From NCBI GenBank assembly GCA_021018995.1, contig CM037593.1, positions 13,296,088 to 13,360,087 of the forward strand: 64,000 bases of DNA. The letters run 5' to 3'. The first letter of the stretch is position 1, and each line of letters starts with the position of its first letter. Shown piece by piece: positions 1-11,475 of the stretch. Origin of the DNA: Chloranthus sessilifolius. Taxonomy: Eukaryota; Streptophyta; Magnoliopsida; Chloranthales; Chloranthaceae. The notes below the pieces were generated by a model. That model had not been told where the DNA came from, did not search any database, and worked only from the letters and a program-made list of their open reading frames with translations. The translations under genes were made by a program, and so were the position numbers.

Positions 1-67
1 GTATAAACAGTTTCCAATATTCGAACGGTCTTTTTGCAGTTATTACACCTGACAACTGTCATTCATT

Positions 68-177
68 CACGGACGTCCGTCAGTTCAATTCCCAAAGCTT
101 TTTCAAAGCGATTAAATTTTGTTCTCACGGATCTCAAGGTCTTACGGAGGTCCGTGATCTTCTTACGGACGTCCGTT
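68..177. repeat. CGGACGTCCG palindromes upstream of the extra ORF
   Basis: Three copies of an ACGGACGTCCGT-type dyad (one with a single mismatch) lie about 68-80, 143-154 and 164-175, just upstream of the ORF that starts at 274. The same dyad is clustered again inside the 3' LTR at 2055-2130. Duplication of an LTR-type motif in front of an internal ORF suggests a regulatory role, which is inference. Confidence 0.7.
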
Positions 178-273
178 CAAATTTTTTTATAATCGGCTTC
201 TTGAACCGTCTTCTTCATTTTTCACTCAAATTTTTTTTCACTCTCTGCTTTCCATTTCAACGAAAGATAAAGA

Positions 274-1458
274 ATGTCTCTTAATAGGAAAAACTCTAAG
301 AAATCTAAAGGTTCTTTCTCTTCTTCATCGCATGAACTTCAACGTTTTCCTTCTAAAAGCCATGAAGAACGTTTTCAACGTCTATTTCTTACTCGAAATC
401 TCATAGTCGAACGGGTTGTTCTTGACAAATTTCTCAGAGATCATGATATGTATGAGATGTTTGCTTCTCGGGGTTGGCTTTCACTTCTTTCTCTAACGGG
501 CTCTGCTTACACCGATGTGGTTCGGTATTTTTATGCTAATCTCCTCAACGCCAAGATAGTAGAGAGTAGGATGGAGTGTTATGCAGTGACTTACATTTTT
601 GGTAAGCAAATCACTTTTTCTCCTTTACTTATCTCTGAAATCTTGGGCATTCCTTTAAATGAAAATGGGTATAGCTATCCTGTAGATGAAAGTCAAATTC
701 AATCACTGTTTAGTCCTTCCACCGTCTATGACTATGTGTGCAATGTACCGTCTCAACTCACTGGAATTGCATTGCACTATTCTTCCTTGAAAATGAAATT
801 TCAATGGCTTCGCCACGTTCTTTTTGCCACTCTTACACCAAGAGCGGGAAATAAAGATCAAGTGCGTTGGGACATTATTTATCTAATGTTCCTGTTAGAC
901 AAAAATCGTCCTTTGTGTGTATCTTCAATTATTTTTGAATTAATCGTTCGACGCATGAGGGATGATACCTCTAAAATGTCTCTTCCCTTTCCTATAATTA
1001 TTAGCAAGATTGTTGAGTCTCAAATGACTCTTCCTCCTTTTCTGGCTACTTCTAGAGCCATGGCACCATTAGGTAAGTTAAAAAAAATTGGGAAAAGGGT
1101 TACACTAGATTTGGACGATGTTGAATTATTAGATGAAACGTCTGATGAGGATGAGGCAGAAGATTTTCCTGCTCAAGAAGGTTTTCCTCAAGATGCCGCT
1201 GCTCCTCCACCAGTTCCTCCGTATCAGGGTCAAGAGGGTCATTATTATGATCAACATTTTCATAGGATGCATACTGAGATGCAACATATGCATTCTGAAA
1301 TTCAAAACTTATCTAATCGGATTGAAACTGGTTTCAATATCTATGGGGAGCAAATTTCTTCGTTACAAATGACAATGATTGACGGTTTTGAAGCGATGAT
1401 GAATCGTTTTAACAATGTCTTCCCGCCTCCAGGAGCACACTTTCCGCCTCCTGAATGA
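274..1458 (+). CDS. Extra 3' ORF of the copia fossil (putative plant transposon protein family)
   Basis: Open for 394 codons. It starts with a Ser/Lys-rich segment. A globular region of about 230 residues follows and resembles the plant 'putative plant transposon protein' domain (PF20167-like): a VxxxRYFYANL stretch, then YIFGKQITFSPLLISEILGI. Next come an acidic linker (residues about 285-300), a Pro-rich patch, and a Met/Gln-rich, probably coiled-coil C-terminus. Its place between pol and the polypurine tract is where Sireviruses carry an envelope-like or extra ORF. No signal peptide or membrane segment is seen, so an envelope role is not supported. Its function is unknown. The Tekay-type element at 27441-39546 has an ORF of similar architecture in the same relative position. 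Confidence 0.6.
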   Translation: MSLNRKNSKKSKGSFSSSSHELQRFPSKSHEERFQRLFLTRNLIVERVVLDKFLRDHDMYEMFASRGWLSLLSLTGSAYTDVVRYFYANLLNAKIVESRMECYAVTYIFGKQITFSPLLISEILGIPLNENGYSYPVDESQIQSLFSPSTVYDYVCNVPSQLTGIALHYSSLKMKFQWLRHVLFATLTPRAGNKDQVRWDIIYLMFLLDKNRPLCVSSIIFELIVRRMRDDTSKMSLPFPIIISKIVESQMTLPPFLATSRAMAPLGKLKKIGKRVTLDLDDVELLDETSDEDEAEDFPAQEGFPQDAAAPPPVPPYQGQEGHYYDQHFHRMHTEMQHMHSEIQNLSNRIETGFNIYGEQISSLQMTMIDGFEAMMNRFNNVFPPPGAHFPPPE

Positions 1459-1947
1459 TGTTTATTTTGTTATAATGTTGTAATTCTGACAATTTTATTT
1501 TGGTTTGAGGATACATTATGTTTTCGTAATGCTGTAATTCTTCTTTTCATGTCTTAATCTTTTCAATTTTAATATGGTGTTAAAAGTTTCCTTCATTTGT
1601 GCTTAACTTCAAAATTTATATTTGAATGTAGTTTCACTGGTTAAATGTACCCTTTGTCACATTATGACAAAAAGGGGGAGATACTCTTTATATTTCACTT
1701 GTGCTATTAATGTGTTCTATGGTTATTTCAATAGGTGAAGAGCTACAACTAAAAGATAAATTTTTAATATAGTGTTAAGGTTATACTTTTACTTGGCAAA
1801 TAGTTAGGGGGAGCAAATAGAGTTGTAATTTCTGTATTTGCATTCTAGATTGATGTATAGGACTTACAAGGGAAATGAATGTATTGTATTTTCTATTTTT
1901 TCAATCCTTGTAAATTTTTTTGTCATGATTGTGACAAAGGGGGAGAT

Positions 1948-2560
1948 TGTAAGACTTTTTGTCACCATCATGACCCAAAAAACAGTATTGCTTCTTTAGG
2001 AAATAGTTTTGCCAAGTAATTAAGTTTGACAAATTGGTTTGTCATTTTTGGACCCACGGTCGTCCGTAGTACACTCACGGACGTCCGTTGTCACGGACGA
2101 CCGTGAGTGATTCACGGACGTCCGTGATCCTAAAACATATAAATTTTAGGTAGTTCGGGCAGTTTGGTAACTGATCCGAAAATCTTCATTCTAAAATTTT
2201 TGTTAGTCCAAAATTTTGTCATTGAGATTACTTTTCATCTTTTGATTTCATTCTTTAATCTCTTTGATGTTTATGGGTCTTTATGATTTCATGTTTGAGA
2301 GTGTAAGACTTGTGTGAGACAAGTGAACCTTCGCATGAAACGTAGATTGATGGAAATGTTCACTATGGATAGTATGATGGAGAAAGGCTGTCATGTTTGG
2401 TGATTGGAGTGCTAGGGCATATTATTCCAAAGAAGCACTGTAAAGTTTTTTTTGTTCATAGTGAATTTCTTTTTGGATCTGAGATAGATCCCGTGGTTTT
2501 TGCCTGTGATGGGTTTTCCATGTTAAAAATGTCTTGCGTACTTATTTTGATTGTGTGATG
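1948..2560 (+). repeat. 3' LTR of the copia fossil (right edge approximate)
   Basis: The LTR starts with TGTAAGAC directly after a polypurine tract (GGGGGAGAT). It holds a cluster of CACGGACGTCCGTG-type dyads at 2055-2130, and a GGGTTTTCCATGTTAAA segment near 2512 that resembles the distal part of copia LTRs. No partner LTR is in the window, so the right edge is a guess and its age cannot be judged. Confidence 0.55.
2055..2130. repeat. Cluster of CGGACGTCCG-type dyads in the copia LTR
   Basis: Four near-copies of CACGGACGTCCGTG sit head to tail within about 75 bp. Variants are CACGGTCGTCCGTAG, CACGGACGTCCGTTG, CACGGACGACCGTG and CACGGACGTCCGTG. Each is (nearly) self-complementary and contains CG dinucleotides. 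The likely meaning is a regulatory or protein-binding array of the LTR. Confidence 0.8.
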
Positions 2561-2627
2561 ATTGTGAGTAGATTTTAATTGATAAATTTAATAGATTATA
2601 TTAAAAAACCTAAATATCCCAAATTTT

Positions 2628-2830
2628 CATGTTTCATCAAGAGTCGAGGAGGGACTTCTTCATGTTTCGTCAAGAGGAGGGACTTCTTCATGTTTCATCA
2701 AGAGTCGAGGAGGGACTTCTTCATGTTTCGTCAAGAGGAGGGACTTCTTCATGTTTCATCAAGAGTCGAGGAGGGACTTCTTCATGTTTCGTCAAGAGGA
2801 GGGACTTCTTCATGTTTCATCAAGAGTCTC
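2628..2830. repeat. 61-bp tandem repeat, about 3.3 copies
   Basis: Units start at 2628, 2689, 2750 and 2811 (the last partial) with an exact 61-bp period. Each unit is itself a decayed duplication: a 33-bp half beginning CATGTTTCATCAAGAGTCGA and a 28-bp half beginning CATGTTTCGTCAAGAGGAG. The copies look almost identical, so the expansion is recent. It sits directly upstream of the LINE fragment and reads open in several frames without resembling a protein. Confidence 0.92.
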
Positions 2831-2864
2831 GGACGAACAGAACTAGTGGCTATCTACTCCTTTT

Positions 2865-4532
2865 TTGGCTCTCCAAGTTAAGAAGGCTCTATTTCAAATG
2901 CACTCGTTAAAGTCCCCAGGCCTCAATGGCATGCCTCCAGTATTTTTTCAAACATATTGGGATATTATTGGGCATAGTGTTATAAATTCTCTTCTTTCCT
3001 ATTTATATGGAGAGGCGGCCATTAGTGACCTTCACAAAATAAATATCGTGTTGATCCCAAAGAAAAAGAACCCAAACTTGGTCGAGGATTATAGGCTGAT
3101 CAGCCATTGCAATCTGATTTATAAAATCATTGTGAAGGTGTTGGCTAATCACTTCAAAATTGTGCTGCCAAAGATCATATCGGAGAATCAAAGTGCCTTT
3201 GTCTCAGGCCGACTGATCACGGACAATGTTTTGATGTTATTTGAGATCGGGAATCGTATGAAGAATCTTACAAGGAAGAGCAAGGGGTTGTGCCATCAAG
3301 CTGGACATGAGCAAAGCTTATGATCGAGTTGAATGGACATTTCTTGAGAAAGCTATGGCACAGATGGGATTTAATGGACATTAGGTGTCTCTTATTATGG
3401 GGTGTGTGAAGTCGGTTTCATACTCGTTTAGTATAAATGGTCAGGTTTCTGGGAATGTGGTTCCAACTAGGGGTTTACGGCAAGGAGATCCCTTATCTCC
3501 TTATTTATTCTTTATTTGCACTGAAATTTTTTCTTCTTTGCTTCATCATGCATCTATGGCTAACAAGTAACAAGATTTCAGGGGTGTGTCGCCGTGCACC
3601 TTCGGTCTCACACCTTTTTTTCGCCGATGATAGTATTGTTTATGCCAAAGCTGAGGACAAGGAGTGTGCGGAGATTGTACGTATTCTCAAATTTTATGAA
3701 GACGCCTCGGGCCAGAAGATTAATCTGGATAAATCTGCGGTCTCCTTAAGTTCTAATGTGCAAGTCGATTGAAGGTCCCGTCTCCTAATTCTGAGCATCT
3801 GGGCATCAGACAAGGGTCTTTTTAGGAAAAATATATTGGGCTGCCGACGGTTACCAATAGATCAAAAAGAAATGTTTTTGGGTCTGTGAAGGATTGGATA
3901 TGGAGGAAGCTTCAGGGTTGGAAAGGAAACTCCTCTCTAAGGCCGGTAAAGAAACCCTCATCAAAGCTGTGGCCCAGGCGATTCCTACCTGTACTATGAG
4001 TTGTTCCCGTCTCTCGAGTAATCTACTTCATGAAATTTCATAGCTTATCGCTAAATTGGTGGACAATAAAAAATCTAAAGGTGTTCATTGATTGAGATGG
4101 GAGAAGCTTTGCTATCCAAAAGATTGGGGTGAGTTGGGTTTTAAGGAATTAAGTTCTTTCAACAGCGCCATGCTCTCCAAGCAATGTTGGCAGTTGATAT
4201 CCTCCCCCAATTCTTCGGTTGCTCGGATTATGAAAGCGAAATACTTTCACAATTTGGACATTATTATGGCAAAATTGGGAACAAACCCTTCCTTTACTTG
4301 GCACAATATTCATTCAATGATTGCAATCGTTGAAAACGGCTCAATTTCGTGTATAGGAAATGGATGGACAGTGAGGATTTGGAAGGATAGGTGGATCCCG
4401 AGAGAATCCACATTCAAACTGTTCACCCCGAAGACAGCTCAAACAGTTGAAAAGGTCTCATATATTATATCCCAGAACCTCTTGAGATGGAAAGTGGAGG
4501 CTATCCGAGCTTCATTCTGGGTGAAAGATTGA
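2865..4532 (+). pseudogene. L1-type LINE reverse transcriptase, truncated and decayed
   Basis: Segments in different frames add up to the middle and end of a plant L1-type ORF2. A fingers region with INIVLIPKKKNPNLVEDYR and QSAFVSGRLITDN is followed by [10 protein letters not shown] (about 3307-3336), then [13 protein letters not shown] (about 3472-3510), then FADDSIVYAK at the catalytic centre (about 3620). A C-terminal region with CYPKDWGELGFKELSSFN comes last (from about 4110). The 5' endonuclease is absent, as is usual for 5'-truncated LINEs. Frame changes lie near 3290 and 3570, with stops near 3382 and 3770. No poly(A) tail or target duplication was found. Confidence 0.88.
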
Positions 4533-4539
4533 GACGAAA

Positions 4540-5311
4540 AAAAAATAATAATAATCTCCATCGTTTTGAGATTCAAGGTAGCTGACGGTTTTAAAAACTA
4601 CAAAAATATTGGTTGTAATAGAGGGCGATGGGGGAGGTGAATCTACTTTTCATTTTATTTGTTTGGGCTATATCCACTTGGGTACTTTACAACCCAACAC
4701 AAGATACCTCTATTAATGATTTTGCATCATTAATGTTAGACTTTTAATCTCACACCATTCAAGTACGATTATCATTATGGCATGTGGTGAACATATGTGA
4801 TCAATCTACATTGTATAAGTGGCAATCTATCATTAGAACATGTGATGTTGAGAAATTAATAAAGATTGACCGAAAATAATGTACTGATCTGGCTCGAGGC
4901 ACGAGAAATGTCATTGTCTTTTAACTAATATTAAGACAACTAATATTTTTGGTCACCACTTTGATAATTGGTCACCAACAGGTTTCCGGCATATTAGTTT
5001 CAGGATACAACAAATCGGTTGTGTTACTAGTGACTCCCTTACATGTGGTTCCGCCACTGGTTGTGCATTCTTGTTATGAATTTGACGAATTCGATCACAC
5101 TATCCAAACACCAAATATTACAAGAAACTCTAATAAAGACCTTTAATATTAGAACAGAGAAAGATAGAATAAATTGCAGCGTAGAAATCAGGGCCTCGAG
5201 TCCTTTTTATAGAAATCAACCGCACCGTTTTGCAAAAAGACACATCTATTAAAGCAACTTCCGAATTGGACACAATGGTCCAAAAAAGTGAAACGATAAT
5301 AAACCGAACGG
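4540..5311. other. Intergenic DNA, no gene recognised
   Basis: AT-rich DNA between the LINE remnant and the Mutator element. It may include the decayed 3' tail of the LINE, and the block at 4930-5310 looks like old repeat DNA of unknown class. Short open frames at 4949-5424 resemble nothing I recognise. Confidence 0.5.
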
Positions 5312-5420
5312 TTAAAAGATGGGAAATTTACCTGATCGGCCCTGTCAGATACGCCTTTTACGTCAGAAGCCCTGTAGTTTCACCTTTACCCAAACCAACC
5401 AGCTCCAAGCATAGCCAACC
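5312..5420 (+). repeat. Left target duplication (5312-5320) and left TIR (5321-5420)
   Basis: TTAAAAGAT precedes the TIR. The TIR reads GGGAAATTTACCTGATCGGC and continues through CAGATAC, CCTTTTAC, TCAGAAGCCCTGTAG and TTTACCCAAAC. The reverse complement of 14829-14928 matches it almost base for base over the first 80 bp, with scattered C/T and G/A differences, then more loosely to about 100 bp. Confidence 0.96.
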
Positions 5421-5609
5421 CTAAGGAGAGTAAAAGGTCCAAATTACTCCCTTCTATGATTTTCTTTAACCAACAAAGCATCCTCTTATTCCTCATTTTA
5501 TCCTGCAAAAAAGTTAGAGGTGCAAAACCTTAGACGACGTCTCCTTCCTTAGTCTGATCTGCTCCGATTTGCTATTTCGAAGAAAAAAATAGAGGCTTGG
5601 GAGAAGAAG

Positions 5610-6054
5610 ATGACTATATTTCTCCATTGTCACACGAAGAACCTACAGTTTGTCCTTGCGACGCGAGGTATCCTACTTAAACCCCATTTTCAGTTTATTA
5701 GTGTCTCTTAATGATGTAGTATCTCCTATTCGTGCAGTATAGGAAAGTCTTTATATCCTTGGATCGTTTTTTTTTTTAAATATATATCGATTGCAAATAC
5801 AATCGTCATCGACTCCATATACAGTCGATAACGATTATATATACAATCGATATCAATTGTATATATAATCGTTATCGACTGTATATGGAGTCGATGACGA
5901 TTGTATATATAATCGTTATCGACTGTATATATAATCGATATCGACTCTATATATAGTCGTTATCGACTTTATATACAATTGACGAAGATTTATAGTCGTC
6001 TTTTCTCTTTTGTTTCATCAGTCTTATGACCCCTTCCTTCTCATTCTTAAACAG
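5610..6054 (+). other. Possible 5' leader and first intron of the MULE transposase
   Basis: An ATG at 5610 opens a short frame ending at a possible splice donor (GCGAG before GTATCC, 5668). An acceptor-like CTTAAACAG lies directly before the ATG at 6055. Palindromic array 1 lies between them. The phase across this intron does not join cleanly, so the leader may be non-coding. Confidence 0.35.
5781..5998. repeat. Palindromic array 1 of the MULE
   Basis: Repeats of TCGWTATCGA alternating with 12-bp AT-rich spacers such as CTGTATATATAA, giving a 22-bp period. It lies between the left TIR and the first clear transposase exon, probably in an intron. Confidence 0.92.
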
Positions 6055-8802
6055 ATGATGACGGACGTGAGGATTCCTCTTCTTTGTCACTATGATGGCC
6101 TTCTTGTAAACGATGATGGCTTGTATGAAGGTGGCCGACGGAGGGTTATTAACATTTCAATTGATATTTCTTATGAACAATTCATAAGGCGAATGTCTGC
6201 TGTCAGTTTTGCGAATGCGGATGAAATAATTTCCACAAAGTTTCATATGAAGATAGTGAATATGCCTGTGGTTGCCGACATTTAGACTCTGATGATTTGG
6301 CCACCTTATTTACGTTTTATAAATTCGGGGTGGACGTCATAAAAGTATTCATCATTAAGGAATCGTCATCCTTCCCAGTCGAAGCTGAACAAGTAGATCT
6401 CGGCGGGACTGATTTTGTGACTCATTCATTTCAGCCATGTAAGTTTGAGGATGAAACTGTATACGATACCGTCCCGTTAGGAGATGACGGTTATATTGCG
6501 GCGAACGATGGCATAGGGAAAGCAACTTTTGATTTAAACAATGTTCTGATTGAATCGTATGATGACCCAGTAAAATACATGCATGGGTCACAACAATGTA
6601 GTCAATGGTTAGACTACACTTCAGAAAGGGTGGTAGATACCGACGATTTATGTCATATCTTCCTCGGTGGATGGACAACTTGATTTACTCAAGAATTATG
6701 TTCTACCATGCCATCAATGGGAATTACCAGAGAAACTCAACCCCATGTCCATACACATGAGCACCCCTTCAGTGAAGGGCCTAGCCAACTACGCCATTAT
6801 CCATTCGGTGAAGGATCCGATCAATCACATCAGAACCCCTTCGGTGAATGATCTAGTCAACCACCCAAGAACACCGCTAGTGAATGGCGTAGTCGTCCTC
6901 AAGCCACTAATGAAGATACCTTAGAAGAAGAATATGAAAGCGAACCGAATGAGTTTATCAAAAAAGATCCGAAAATTTTTGTGAGAGACATTTACAATCC
7001 CCTAGTAGACGGAGATTACGAAATGTGAGAAACATCGGGCGACTCCTCCGATGAAGAGGTGGAAACTGAATATCGAAATTGGACGTTTAAAATTGGAGAG
7101 ATCTTCCGAGACAAACAAACATTTCAAAGAGAATTGAAAGAGCACGCGGTGGAGAAAAACTTTTAAATTCGGCCTTTGAGGCCCTCTAGTTATCGAGTGA
7201 CAGCCGGATGCTACGAACCCGATTGTTCGTGACGAATACATGCGTCTAAATTGACTGGGCTCAATTCTTTCCAAATCAAGACATTTAATAGTACTCACAC
7301 ATGAGGAGCCGCTAAGATCGGACCGCACAGCCACCATAATGCAACAATCTCCTTCGTAGCGAACTATGTACGGGATAAACTTATGGAGGGATTCGACTAC
7401 ACACTGGCGTCGATAATATTTGATATTGCAAAAGCTTATAATGTGCAAATCTCATATGCAAAGGTTTGGAGGACAAAAGAACTTGCCCTTAATGATAATA
7501 GAGGCAGTTGGGAAGGACAATTTATTGATCTACCGGCTTACGTGAAGGAGATGGAGAGGGTAGATCCTAATGTACAAACATCCTTTCAACTTACGCTTGA
7601 CGGTAAGTTTCAAAGATTTTTTTAGAGTTTTGGCCTATGCATCGGAAGCTACCGCAATACACTTCGTCGCATATTACTTGTAGATGGCACACACCTACGA
7701 GGACGTTTCGAAGGGATCCTACTTATCGCCTCTGCGCAAGATGGTGATGGTCATATATTATCGTTAGCATTTACCGAGGTCAAGTTAGAAGAAGAGGATA
7801 CGTGGATGTGGTTTCTTGAACAGGTAGGTGCGTTCGTGATCGGTGGGTTTAACGAAGATTTCGTATTTATCACGGACAGGTCGAAGGGTTTAATAAATGC
7901 GGTGAAACGTATCTTCCCTAACGCATATCACAACTACTACATACGGCATATGACACAAAATTTGCAGCACAAGTATCCCAAAAATAATGTGAAGGGTCTA
8001 TGGTGGTGCGCCGCGCGTGTATATTCGAAAGAGAAATTTGATTATTTTATTAACGAAATGAAGAAAGATTCTATTGATCCTTGGGCCGTAGAATATATTT
8101 TAAAAATAGATCTGAAGCATTGGGCACGCGCACATATGGAAGAAAGGCAATACGATTCCCTGACTACGAATATTGCCGAAAGTTTAAACAACGTACTAAA
8201 GATAGCTCGAGAGAGACCAATTATCGACTTAATCAGAACTACTAGAGAGAGTCGCCGATCATTTTCAAAAATGCAGAGAGATATCTGAGAAATGGACCAC
8301 CCTCCTCTGCCCGAAAGCAGACGCGCACATGAAGAAGGTGTTGCAATGGGCCGGTAGAAAGAGATCTCAATCATACGGGCGTGATCAATTTCAAGTCAAT
8401 TCCAGAAATTTCATTCATCACGTCGACTTGGAACACAAGACCTGTAGTTGCCGCCATTGGTACATTCATGGCTTGCCTTGCTCCCATGTCGTGGCGGTTA
8501 TCAATCGAAGAAGTTACGACTACCATAATTTTTGTGAGAAATGATTTTTCACCACTTGCTTTAAACAAACATACGATGAGCAATGGGTTCCCACCCTCGA
8601 TAAAAGTCAATGGGAGTTCCAAGCAGAGCAACTCCCTGAAAATATGAAAGTGAGACCACCCTATTATTACCGAAAGGAAGCCGACCGTCCGAGGAAGAGA
8701 AGGATAAGGTCTAAGGGTGAGGTTAGGGCACTACAGTGTAGCAGGTGCAGTGAATATGGTCACAATCGCAGGAGCTGCACGGCAATGGGACCGATGGGTT
8801 GA
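6055..8802 (+). pseudogene. MULE transposase (MURA-like), decayed
   Basis: In order: an N-terminal region (MTDVRIPLLCHYDGLL), an acidic linker, a MuDR-like DNA-binding region (about 7077-7250, from NWTFKIGEIFRDKQTFQREL), and the MULE catalytic domain. The first Asp is in VDGTHL (7683), the second in ITDRSKGL (7875), and a likely Glu in NIAES (8178). Then follow a SWIM zinc finger, CSCRHWYIHGLPCSHVVA (about 8436-8490), and a CCHC knuckle, CSRCSEYGHNRRSC, just before the stop at 8800-8802. One frame runs from about 6285 to 8288 with in-frame stops (for example 6681, 7623, 8286); frame shifts lie near 6280 and 8300-8328. Several stops replace expected Trp, Arg or Gln codons, as C-to-T decay would produce. 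The protein would cut and join the element ends in the nucleus. Confidence 0.93.
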
Positions 8803-8894
8803 TAGTGTATATTTTTAATAATGATAGATTGAATGTAAACGAGAATATATATTTGCTAAGAAATTCAGAATCCATGTTTTTTTACTGTAATAGT

Positions 8895-9231
8895 CTTTAC
8901 CGATTAATCATAGAGTCGTTATCGACTGTATACATAATCGATATCGACTCTGTACAGAGTCGCCATCGACTATCTATAAAGTCGATATCGATTCATTTAA
9001 GAATCGATATCGATCACTTATATAATCGATATTGATTGTATATAGAGTCGTTATCGATTATTTATATAGTCGATGACGACTCTATATAAAGTCGATAGCG
9101 ACTCGATATAGAGTCGTTATCGATTATGTATATAGTCGATGACGACTCTATATATAGTCGATAGCGACTCTATACAGAGTCGTTACCGATTATTTATATA
9201 GTCGATGACCACTCTATATGTAGTTGATAAT
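8895..9231. repeat. Palindromic array 2 of the MULE
   Basis: About fifteen dyads of the RTCG-N4-CGAY type with spacers such as CTCTATATATAG. It fills the gap between the 3' ends of the two convergent genes. Variants with ATGA or ATAG in the core are common here, so single arms drift while the CG-containing ends stay. Confidence 0.92.
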
Positions 9232-10280
9232 GGCTGCGATTTCTACTTTTTAACTACAGCTACATAAAAATGGTGTAATTATATTAAAAAAATTTCATTT
9301 ACAAAGAATATTTCATTTACATTTACAAAAATATTAAAATACAACAACACTACTGCTGCGCCCCCTCCTTTTTTTCGTCCTCCGCTAGTACTCCTCTGCC
9401 ATCGCCGGTGTATGTAGCCGGTGAATGGCCAATTTCTGCCCTGATCTTATCCATATCTGATTGCGCGAAGTCAAATTTCTTCCCCATCATGAAGTACTCG
9501 ACATACTTCACGACAAACACTCCACAATCACACGAGTTGGTCTGTCGGGGGAGGGTTTTGATCTTGCAGTCACTAGATGACCAAGGATAGTTCTTCACGA
9601 TCAGTGCAGTGGAGTTACCGTACGAATATAAAATCGTGGGAAGGTATTGGGTCTATTTCAAAATAATAGAGAAGAGTGTCAGATATGCGAAGCTAACAAT
9701 GATAAAAGATATGCTAAGTAAAATATCTTACCAGCGCTTACAATTGGGACACATATCTTTCCTTGGAGGGCCTATTAAATATAGGGTCGACGATCATTAT
9801 GGATCGTTCGACTACCTTCACGATTGCAAGCACTCAGTGTAGTGATTGTTCTGAATGTATTGACATAAATATCTACAAAAAGTAATATAATCTCAAATGG
9901 TATGATAGAAAAATTAAAAAGAATAATTATAAAAAGGATAAAACCATACAACGCTGCATTCGTGAGCCCACAGATTCCGAAACTCATTGAAGAAGAAAGT
10001 TTCCATCAGCTTCTTCCCTTCGGTCTGTTCTTGTCTATAGGCAGCCCACCGTTGAACTTGAACCTCGAACGATTGTTCGTATAATTTTTCAGCAAGCAGG
10101 AACTTGTTGAAATCTCTCAGTTCATAGCTCATGAACATCAGCGCGGTAGGGTCCATAAGGAAGTTTTTGTGCTTTTTATTCGGATGAATTTTATCATCAA
10201 TAACTTTCAAATGTCTCAGGTAGGCACCTATAACCTGAAGCCAATGCAGTTAGATTAAAATATGCAGTTAGAGTTAAATA

Positions 10281-10512
10281 CATAATCGTTATCGACTCTA
10301 TAAGTCATCAATGACGATGACTTAAGTCATCGTTCTCGACTCTCCAATTAATCAATATCGATGACTTACAGAGTCGATAACGATTACATAGGCCATCGTT
10401 ATCGACTCTATAGGCCATCGATATCGATTAATTGGAGAGTCGATAACGATTACTTAAGTAATCGTCATCGACTCTATAACGAATCGATATCGACTCTATT
10501 TCGAGTCGTCGA
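10281..10512. repeat. Palindromic array 3 of the MULE
   Basis: 22-bp-period dyads inside an intron of the Ulp1 gene, between the exon ending near 10558 and the exon starting near 10218. Spacers vary (for example CTCTATAAGTCA and TACTTAAGTAA) while the RTCG...CGAY ends persist. Confidence 0.9.
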
Positions 10513-11268
10513 CAGCTTTAAATATTCTTGTTTTTGCCTACAGTATGGTAAACTTACAAAGTTATCCACGAACTGCGTGGCCGCTAGACATCTGAAGGAT
10601 TGCACCACCAGTGTATACTTGTCGACAGTGCTTACATAGTCGTTGTATAAATAAAGGCCAACGTAACTAATCTTCACAAAAAATATATAAATAATAAAGT
10701 TAAAGATTCAGGGAAGAATAACTTACTCGTCCTCCTTCAGAGGCTTATTCCATATATCTAGCATATATTTTTGCTCCGCTGTCAGCTCAGGTGAAAGCTC
10801 AGCAGGAGAATCTTCAACCGTAGACCCAGGACCAGCAGTAATGAGTGCCACCGGTCCAGGCTCAGCAGTTGGTCCTTCAGCAGTTGGTCTTTCGCTGGCC
10901 TTCTCGGTAGACTTCTTTACAGCCCTTCGTTGTGGCTTAGGTCTGACGGCAGCTATTTTGCTGAGTTTCCCTTGTCTAGGTCTTAAGCGAAGCTCAGCTT
11001 GTTGGTGAGGCAATTGGGAAGAGGTTTCCTCTTCACCAGCAGGACCCTTATCAATTTGAGTCTCAGGCTGCTCGTCAGCAACTGTCGTCACCTCATCAAT
11101 GGGAGGAGGAGGAACCTGATGCATAGGAGCTGATGGTTTCTTATCGACGGCTGTGTCGCACACCTTCGATATCAGCTCCTCAATAGCCACATCCTGTACA
11201 TCGAAATAATGGTGCAAAATAAGAATTAATTTTTTGTCCCCATTTTTAAATGTCCAAATTGATTTTAA

Positions 11269-11475
11269 ATATAATCGTTATCGACTGTATATATAGTCGA
11301 TATCGATTTTATATATGATCGTTATCGACTCTATAAACAATCGTTATCAATTGTATACAGAGTCGATATCGATTGTAAATATAATCGATATCGACTGTAT
11401 ATATAATCGATAACGATGTTGTATATTATCGTTATCGACTCTATATGCAATCGATAACGATTGTGTATATCGATT
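11269..11475. repeat. Palindromic array 4 of the MULE
   Basis: Dyads of the form TCGATATCGA or TCGTTATCGA with CTGTATATATAA-type spacers. It occupies the intron between the coiled-coil exon (ending 11521) and the Pro/Glu-rich exon (starting 11193). Confidence 0.92.

Larger units (their letters stand above)
1..2560 (+). mobile_element. Ty1/copia LTR retrotransposon fossil, Sirevirus-like, 3' part
   Basis: Only the 3' portion lies in the window: an extra open reading frame, an AT-rich stretch with several copies of a purine-rich GGGGGAG motif (about 1672, 1806 and 1939), and a 3' LTR beginning TGTAAGAC at 1948. Repeated polypurine motifs before the 3' LTR and an additional ORF after pol are known for Sireviruses. 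No gag or pol is visible, so the family call rests on the 3' architecture alone. The right LTR edge is unclear and is set near 2560. The fossil is incomplete here because the window starts inside it. Confidence 0.6.

Noticed and set aside
274-1458. Reading the copia extra ORF as a true envelope gene
   Set aside because: No signal peptide, no membrane segment and no fusion-like motif. The sequence fits the plant transposon-protein family and a coiled-coil end.
2628-2830. 61-bp repeat as a possible CRISPR array or repeat protein
   Set aside because: There is no unique spacer between units, and the open frames are a by-product of a period that keeps several frames open.
5610-5667. A short coding first exon for the MULE transposase
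   Set aside because: The phase does not carry into the ATG at 6055; kept only as a possible leader.
9408-9590. Plus-strand ORF opposite the Ulp1 catalytic Cys exon
   Set aside because: It is antisense to a segment with the QTNSCDCGVF motif; no independent similarity.
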